From positions 32,254,821 to 32,318,820 of the forward strand of contig CM069590.1 of the NCBI GenBank assembly GCA_035771175.1: DNA of 64,000 bases, written 5' to 3'. Under the pieces are notes generated by a model, which saw nothing but the letters and a program-made list of their open reading frames with translations, was not told the origin of the DNA and did no database searches. Positions 62,101 through 64,000 of this stretch are shown piece after piece (position 1 is the stretch's first letter; each line of letters begins with the position of its first letter). A program made the position numbers and the translations under genes. This stretch comes from Paratinospora sagittata. Its lineage: Eukaryota > Streptophyta > Magnoliopsida > Ranunculales > Menispermaceae.

Positions 62101-63461
62101 TTATTCCAAGACACCCACAAGGGCAAGCACGCGCCCAACCTTAGCAACTCACAAAAATAGTAGATTCTAACCGACAACGCCAATTATTTCACCTTATTTT
62201 GGCCCCACCCTACACAGGCATGATATTGTCTTCTTTGGGAATTAAAGTCCCTTCTCGAGCACTTCCACATGGTTTAACAATTGGTCCCCAAGAGAGAAGA
62301 AATCGCTTCCCTCAACGCTCTACCTTTCTTCTTAGATATCAATAAATAAGTCCCAAGTGCACATTGTTTAGTTCAATCTTTAGGTCCTAAAGCATAAGTG
62401 ATGTCATCATTCCATTATGAAATATTTCCAATGGCATATATCAAATAAAAGAAAACTACTCAACTAAGCATTTTTTCAACTATATGGCGGTGGCTACAAA
62501 AGTCTATTTCCTACACTCCACTCTATCAAGGGCCCAGTCAACACTTAAATTACAAATATTTTTCAAGATGCCCGGAGGTAGGTGCAACACATCATTTTAC
62601 AGGGACAGCTTTTAACCCTTCATGTAGTCTGGTTTAGTAGATTCATATCATAGTTATATATCAAATAAAAGAGAAAAAAAAAAAGGTAAGAAAGAAACTT
62701 TTCTTCCTATTTTCAAATCATAGATCTCAACCACATGTTCATAATGCATCCCCCAAGTCCCCAGCATTATGATCAGCAGCCAGCAAGGATATCACTAAAC
62801 AATTTACATCCTAATAGTTTATAACATAGGTTCCGCAAAGTCGTCAGGCTTTTGTGTATGAACCTACTAACCAAGGTAAAAAAGGAACTAACAAACCAGG
62901 AACCATCGCATGTTCCACGATAATGATCATAATGTCCAGAAAACAAAAAAAAAATTAAAGGACTTCAGAAACATTAATTTTTTAGGGTTTAGAGAATGTA
63001 CCGGCCGGTAAATCTTTCTTCTCCCTCCGAGTCTTATGTCCCCCGCGCCTCTCTCTCTGGTCGATATCATTCTTTGAATCATATTCGGCAACGCTGTTAT
63101 TGAGAAATTCCGGCGGTCCTGCAACCTCCAAGAACCAGAATCGAAGACAAACTCAGAAGACATACGAATCGATCAAACTCCAATATCCATCCCATATACC
63201 TAAATTTCCTGTTCGTATCCAATTAGGGACAAGGTCTAGTACCTCGGAGAATGCATCGAAAGCTGATGGAAGCATAGACGCGCTTGTTGGCTTTGGGAAA
63301 TCGAATGGGGGTTTATAGCCTCTGCCATGAATTCGAGCAACTTTATCATCATCTTCTTCTTCTTCGCCTTCGTCTTCTTCGTCCGTTAAAGAAGGGCCTG
63401 GGAATCGCTTTTGTTCTTCTTCTTCTTCGGAAGAATAGCCTTGTAAAAGTGCTAAGCTCAT
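40182..63461 (-). CDS. Four-exon gene for a conserved-looking Cys4 zinc-ribbon protein, function unknown, with a 22-kb intron
   Basis: Minus-strand exons 63461-63243, 63125-63002, 40998-40803 and 40401-40182 join in frame into 252 codons plus a stop. All three introns are GT-AG and phases 0, 1 and 2 match across each junction. The N-terminal half is acidic (SSEEEEEQ; DEEDEGEEEEDDD at residues 27-39) and ends in LPSAFDAFSEVAGPPEFLNN at 66-85. A basic cluster RRGGHKTRREKKD (100-112) could act in nuclear localisation. AVVEAKPQLVGIRDRVRSD follows at about 116-134. A zinc ribbon has Cys at 182, 185, 199 and 202 (CxxC-x13-CxxC). The tail is Lys-rich and ends RQQFD. From memory, plant genomes encode uncharacterised proteins with this same N-terminal, middle and zinc-ribbon order, which guided the joining. 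The biochemical role is unknown. The 5' leader lies above 63461. Confidence 0.87.
40803..40998 (-). CDS. Exon 3 of the zinc-ribbon gene
   Basis: 196 bases after the acceptor CTTGTTTTAG. The split Gly codon (G plus GT) restores LPAGAVVEAKPQ across the 22-kb intron. It ends DASDLLR with the donor GTACTTGT at 40802, phase 2. Confidence 0.88.
41480..42060 (-). pseudogene. RTE-type LINE C-terminal fragment, minus strand
   Basis: On the minus strand DKIRNKYIHEMIGITPIRDK followed by MKENQLRLFERI is the conserved post-reverse-transcriptase segment of plant RTE LINEs. The upstream part with MVGNKTQHVNEINVTKMRIL-like sequence is broken by frameshifts. It lies in the same strand sense as the host gene, inside intron 2. 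Confidence 0.8.
42230..42850 (+). pseudogene. L1-type LINE 3' fragment (zf-RVT region)
   Basis: KVFKWVSAYGKLNCVDVLQ, RRFKAWSLSPNWCCLC-like and CxxC...H...C spacing (WCCLCKKVAKSIRHVFLEC) mark the zinc-binding region found after reverse transcriptase in plant L1 LINEs. The sequence then decays through several stops. Confidence 0.8.
43263..43478. mobile_element. Possible short MITE
   Basis: GGTTGCGTTTGGTTT at the left and the complement of GGCCGTGTTGGGTTT at the right enclose about 215 bp rich in AAACAA and TTTTCGAA words. The terminal match is imperfect and no target duplication is clear. Confidence 0.35.
43581..44601. mobile_element. hAT-like non-autonomous DNA transposon (1.0 kb)
   Basis: Termini CAGTGTTACTAAGG and the complement of CCTTAATAACACTG form inverted repeats rich in AAGGCG and GCGCC words. 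The 8-bp flanks ATTGTTAC and CTTGTTAC match at 7 of 8 positions. The interior holds a purine-rich tract with (GAAA)n near 44123-44155 and no transposase. Elements with these ends are also at 44644 and 60006. Confidence 0.75.
44644..44866. mobile_element. Truncated copy of the same hAT-like element
   Basis: CAGTGTTATTAAGGGCGC and the next about 200 bp repeat the left end of 43581-44601 (for example TTATTATCAATCAATGAACC). Homology then stops with no right terminus. Confidence 0.75.
45285..46135. repeat. AT-rich interspersed repeat, copy B
   Basis: Same word order as 34975-35860 (AAGTGCGAAGTGGATGTAA, ACTTCATCAACCAACATAGC, TTTTCAAGTGGCCGAAGTC). Its left end is rich in CTTCGCCCTTCGGCGAA. Confidence 0.7.
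46600..47370. repeat. Diverged relative of the AT-rich repeat, inverted
   Basis: AGAAATTTTTTGGATAAATG near 46670 also occurs near 45140. Near 47170-47280, TTATCGAATTTTGTCAAACT and AACATTCGCCAAAAATTC are the complement-sense words of copies A-C. The ends are uncertain. Confidence 0.45.
47480..47830 (-). pseudogene. Possible RTE-type LINE reverse-transcriptase fragment, minus strand
   Basis: Minus-strand frames give short broken matches to the RTE segment around LFADDIVL and the LxxxGFRLSRTKTEY-type region, with many stops. It is weakly supported. It could be the upstream half of the element seen at 41480-42060. Confidence 0.4.
48385..49279. repeat. AT-rich interspersed repeat, copy C
   Basis: Same word order as copies A and B (AAAGTGCAGAGTGGATGTAA, ACTTCATCAACCAACATAG, AAGTGATCGAAGTCC). 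Its right end touches the terminal repeat of the DNA transposon at 49280. Confidence 0.7.
50078..50290 (-). mobile_element. tRNA-derived SINE, minus strand
   Basis: On the minus strand an A-box-like TGGTGCAGTTGG (50276-50265) is followed 32 bases later by a B-box-like GGTTCAACTC (50232-50223), the internal RNA polymerase III promoter of tRNA-like genes. The downstream body is about 130 bp and ends in an A-rich tail (T-run at 50078-50097 on the plus strand). It does not fold as a normal tRNA, having no anticodon arm of proper form that I can see. Confidence 0.75.
50415..50683 (-). pseudogene. L1-type LINE 3' end, minus strand
   Basis: Minus-strand SFFLASLWVNVSKLAKGFPL and GDWLRGCKTNFG match the C-terminal end of the LINEs at 53280 and 61500 (ASYWVANNRLSNGYGLGHWI). 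It continues into the hairpin at 50684-50813. Confidence 0.75.
50684..50813. repeat. 60-bp inverted repeat with 10-nt loop
   Basis: The left arm 50684-50743 and right arm 50754-50813 are complementary at about 55 of 60 positions. The arms start ATATAGACCATATTACCGCA and meet at AGACGTCTTGGCA / TGCCAAGACGTCT. The arms overlap LINE coding sequence, which suggests an inverted local duplication inside the LINE fragment. Confidence 0.85.
52128..54592. mobile_element. Long foldback element, arms about 0.7 kb, left arm split by a LINE
   Basis: The left arm (52128-52373 and 53411 to about 53846) is the reverse complement of the right arm (about 53871-54592), with a loop of about 25 bases. Examples on the left and complement of the right are GGATCACTCCCACGTGAATG against GGATCACTCCCACATGAATG, and ACATATGCATACATGGCATG on both. 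It has no coding sequence. The loop side holds simple C-runs and CA repeats at 53978-54020. It looks like a foldback or Mutator-type terminal repeat element. Confidence 0.85.
52374..53394 (+). mobile_element. 5'-truncated L1 LINE inserted in the foldback arm
   Basis: A 16-bp target duplication TATGTTTATCAAGACA flanks it (52358-52373 and 53395-53410). It contains the LINE zinc-binding and C-terminal region: YWCYLCNQNLESVGQVFWHC (about 52940-53000), LWSLWKEE and NSHLLASFWVVNSNLSKG ending GDWLRG at 53313. Several stops are present. It is a close relative of 60856-61524. Confidence 0.88.
54720..55780. other. Intron 2 stretch, nothing recognised
   Basis: AT-rich non-coding DNA with no clear element ends. 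Confidence 0.4.
55788..55822. other. GC-rich hairpin in AT-rich DNA
   Basis: AGACCCCCCTCTCTGC pairs with GCAGAGAGGGTCT around a CGCG centre. It is an isolated strong stem of about 14 bp with T-rich sequence after it. Confidence 0.6.
55985..56206. repeat. Cluster of AGAGGTTTAGCCTCT-like inverted motifs
   Basis: Alternating TAGAGGTTTAACCTCTA, AAACCTCTA and AGAGTTTTA words end at TTGTCAAACGGGCC, a MITE-like terminus. The left end is not found. Confidence 0.35.
56366..57310 (+). pseudogene. L1 LINE 5' region / ORF1 remnant
   Basis: Broken short frames with no zinc knuckle or RNA-binding motif visible. It is assigned to the LINE only because it directly precedes the endonuclease and because AAAAAGATT near 56357 recurs near 61611 as a possible target duplication. 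Confidence 0.5.
57320..58590 (+). pseudogene. L1 LINE ORF2: apurinic endonuclease and linker
   Basis: The endonuclease domain opens KMKILTWNIRECGSKDKRR. Next are WWLSGVYDSNERNARTRFWD and the active-site GGDFNVV, followed by a TAG. The frame resumes with LNGKFTWSNFRVHPVCCRLD and VSDHWSVVLD. A linker follows with WHKDGDGNSKFFHRIMSGRR, the usual junction before reverse transcriptase. Stops fall after FVIL and at FNVV, so the copy is not functional. Confidence 0.9.
58591..60005 (+). pseudogene. L1 LINE ORF2: reverse transcriptase
   Basis: GAKAPGPDGMSMCFFQ, IVFKLDFAKAYDMVNWDFLD, GLRQGGPLSPFLFTLAVDVL and the catalytic box LQFTDDTLFF (canonical FADD; both Asp kept) identify reverse transcriptase. 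A TAG follows TLFF. The thumb and later region contains RITLIKFVLDALPTYYLSVF and IRNIALKNRAMVGKWLWRF. It is cut at 60005 by a hAT-like insertion. Confidence 0.92.
60006..60598. mobile_element. hAT-like non-autonomous transposon inside the LINE
   Basis: CAGTGTTTTGAAACC at the left and the complement of CCTTGAAAACACTG at the right, with CCTAGGCGA/TCGCCTTGG-type sub-terminal motifs. The 8-bp flanks CCTAGAAA and CCTGAAAA agree at 6 of 8. The interior has a short open run from an ATG at 60221 (MSSNSPATVGDS) into CGGCGACTCTTYAGCGACC repeats and a poly(C) run of about 20 at 60284-60303. Confidence 0.8.
60599..61616 (+). pseudogene. L1 LINE ORF2: zinc-binding C-terminal region and 3' end
   Basis: A frame of 222 residues (60856-61524) with SPQWCYLCRQESESTGHICG and CPFADEVWSRW (CxxC...H...C zinc-binding region), then LWSLWKERNIRVFHDEF and SHLLASYWVANNRLSNGYGL ending near WIRGWGNFVSD. 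An A-rich tail follows (about 61603-61616). It continues the reverse transcriptase before the hAT-like insert. Confidence 0.9.
61617..62980. other. Right end of intron 2, nothing recognised
   Basis: AT-rich non-coding sequence between the LINE tail and exon 2. No element termini or frames of interest. Confidence 0.45.
63002..63125 (-). CDS. Exon 2 of the zinc-ribbon gene
   Basis: 124 bases after the acceptor TTCTTGGAG, read VAGPPEFLNNSVAEYDSK...KKDLPAG. The donor is GTACATTC at 63001, phase 1. If not spliced here the frame would stop at 62982-62984. The intron 1 length is 117 bp. Confidence 0.87.
63243..63461 (-). CDS. Exon 1 of the zinc-ribbon gene
   Basis: 73 codons from ATG (63461-63459) to GAG, then the donor GTACTA at 63242. 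It starts MSLALLQGYSSEEEE and ends AFDAFSE. Phase 0. Confidence 0.87.
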
Positions 63462-63587
63462 TATTTACGCTCTGAACGGAAATGCTGGAGAGTGCAGACA
63501 GCAAGAGAGAGAGGAGGGAAGGGGAGGGGAGTCCCCCTACGTTTTGTTAATTCAGATTTTTTGTTAGATGAATTCGGCTGGCCAATT

Positions 63588-63595
63588 ATTATAGA
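63588..63595 (-). promoter_or_regulatory. Possible TATA-like element of the zinc-ribbon gene
   Basis: On the minus strand CTATAATA lies about 127 bases upstream of the ATG, and a GA/CT-rich leader is in between (63490-63530). No direct evidence of use. Confidence 0.3.
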
Positions 63596-63749
63596 CCCGA
63601 CCCATGGACCCGAGAAGAATTTGAATCGAGAGTTAGAAATCTTGAATAGGAGCTGCAGCCGCTTCGCATCAATTGACAGGCTGGAGAGAATTTTGTGGAT
63701 TCTTGTTAATTTGTTGTCGTTGAAAGACCTTATGAGTTAGACTTTATAC

Positions 63750-64000
63750 AACAAAATATTCTTTTTGGAATTCATTCTTCTTTCTTTGTTTTACATTTAA
63801 GTTATTAAGATTAGAAAAAATAAATAAATAAATAAAGAAGAGAGACAAGAAAGAAAAAGTTATTAAAAATTTATATTCAAACTTATTTAATGCATATTTT
63901 TCTGTGGGTGATGTAATCGCTTAAAATTTTTGTGTGACATGTATGTACGGTTTATACTCAACTCATCAATAAAACATTTTGCTTTCAATAGTTAGGCGGC
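63750..64000. other. Right flank, nothing recognised
   Basis: AT-rich sequence with an AATA/AAAT microsatellite near 63819-63835. No gene seen. Confidence 0.4.

Larger units (their letters stand above)
40999..63001 (-). other. Intron 2 (22,003 bp) packed with transposable elements
   Basis: GT at 63001-63000 and AG at 41000-40999 on the minus strand. The intron contains at least two RTE-type LINE pieces, four L1-type LINE pieces, three hAT-like elements, a SINE, a larger terminal-repeat DNA transposon, a long foldback element and several AT-rich repeats. No host exon was seen inside it. Confidence 0.85.

Overview
This is nuclear DNA of a flowering plant, most likely a eudicot. It is AT-rich, has GT-AG introns, an organelle-type mTERF gene, a nuclear copy of plastid rpl33-rps18, and many nested LTR retrotransposons, LINEs, a tRNA-derived SINE and hAT-like elements. 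I cannot name the species. There are no rRNA or tRNA genes, no CRISPR array and no bacterial operons.

Positions 1-32,000 are a nested retrotransposon graveyard. A long LTR (1-2898) interrupts a Ty3/gypsy integrase (2899-3713), whose 3' LTR is 5469-6997. That gypsy element abuts the gag/PBS end of a second gypsy element on the minus strand, with its LTR at 7468-10262. Next is a decayed Ty1/copia pol (10273-13370), whose 3' LTR (14092-24712) is split by a complete, non-autonomous, minus-strand retroelement (15345-23829). That element has two LTRs of about 2.85 kb, a 5-bp ATTAA target duplication and a non-gag/pol open region inside. A second gypsy 3' end, two more LTR fragments, GC-rich palindromic repeats, a purine-rich tract, a minus-strand copia fragment and a solo LTR with an AATTG duplication (30052-32009) follow.

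Positions 32,000-64,000 hold the two supported host genes. An apparently intact, intronless mTERF gene lies at 33050-34186, just downstream of the plastid insertion. A four-exon minus-strand gene runs from 63461 to 40182 and encodes a predicted 252-residue acidic/basic protein with a Cys4 zinc ribbon, function unknown. Its second intron is about 22.0 kb and has been filled by RTE and L1 LINEs, hAT-like elements, a SINE, a DNA transposon with long terminal repeats, a 2.5-kb foldback element itself split by a LINE, and a 5.2-kb L1 LINE carrying a hAT-like insert. The two genes are convergent and about 6 kb apart.

All boundaries, splice sites and duplications were read by eye. Family names come from recognised motifs, not database searches.
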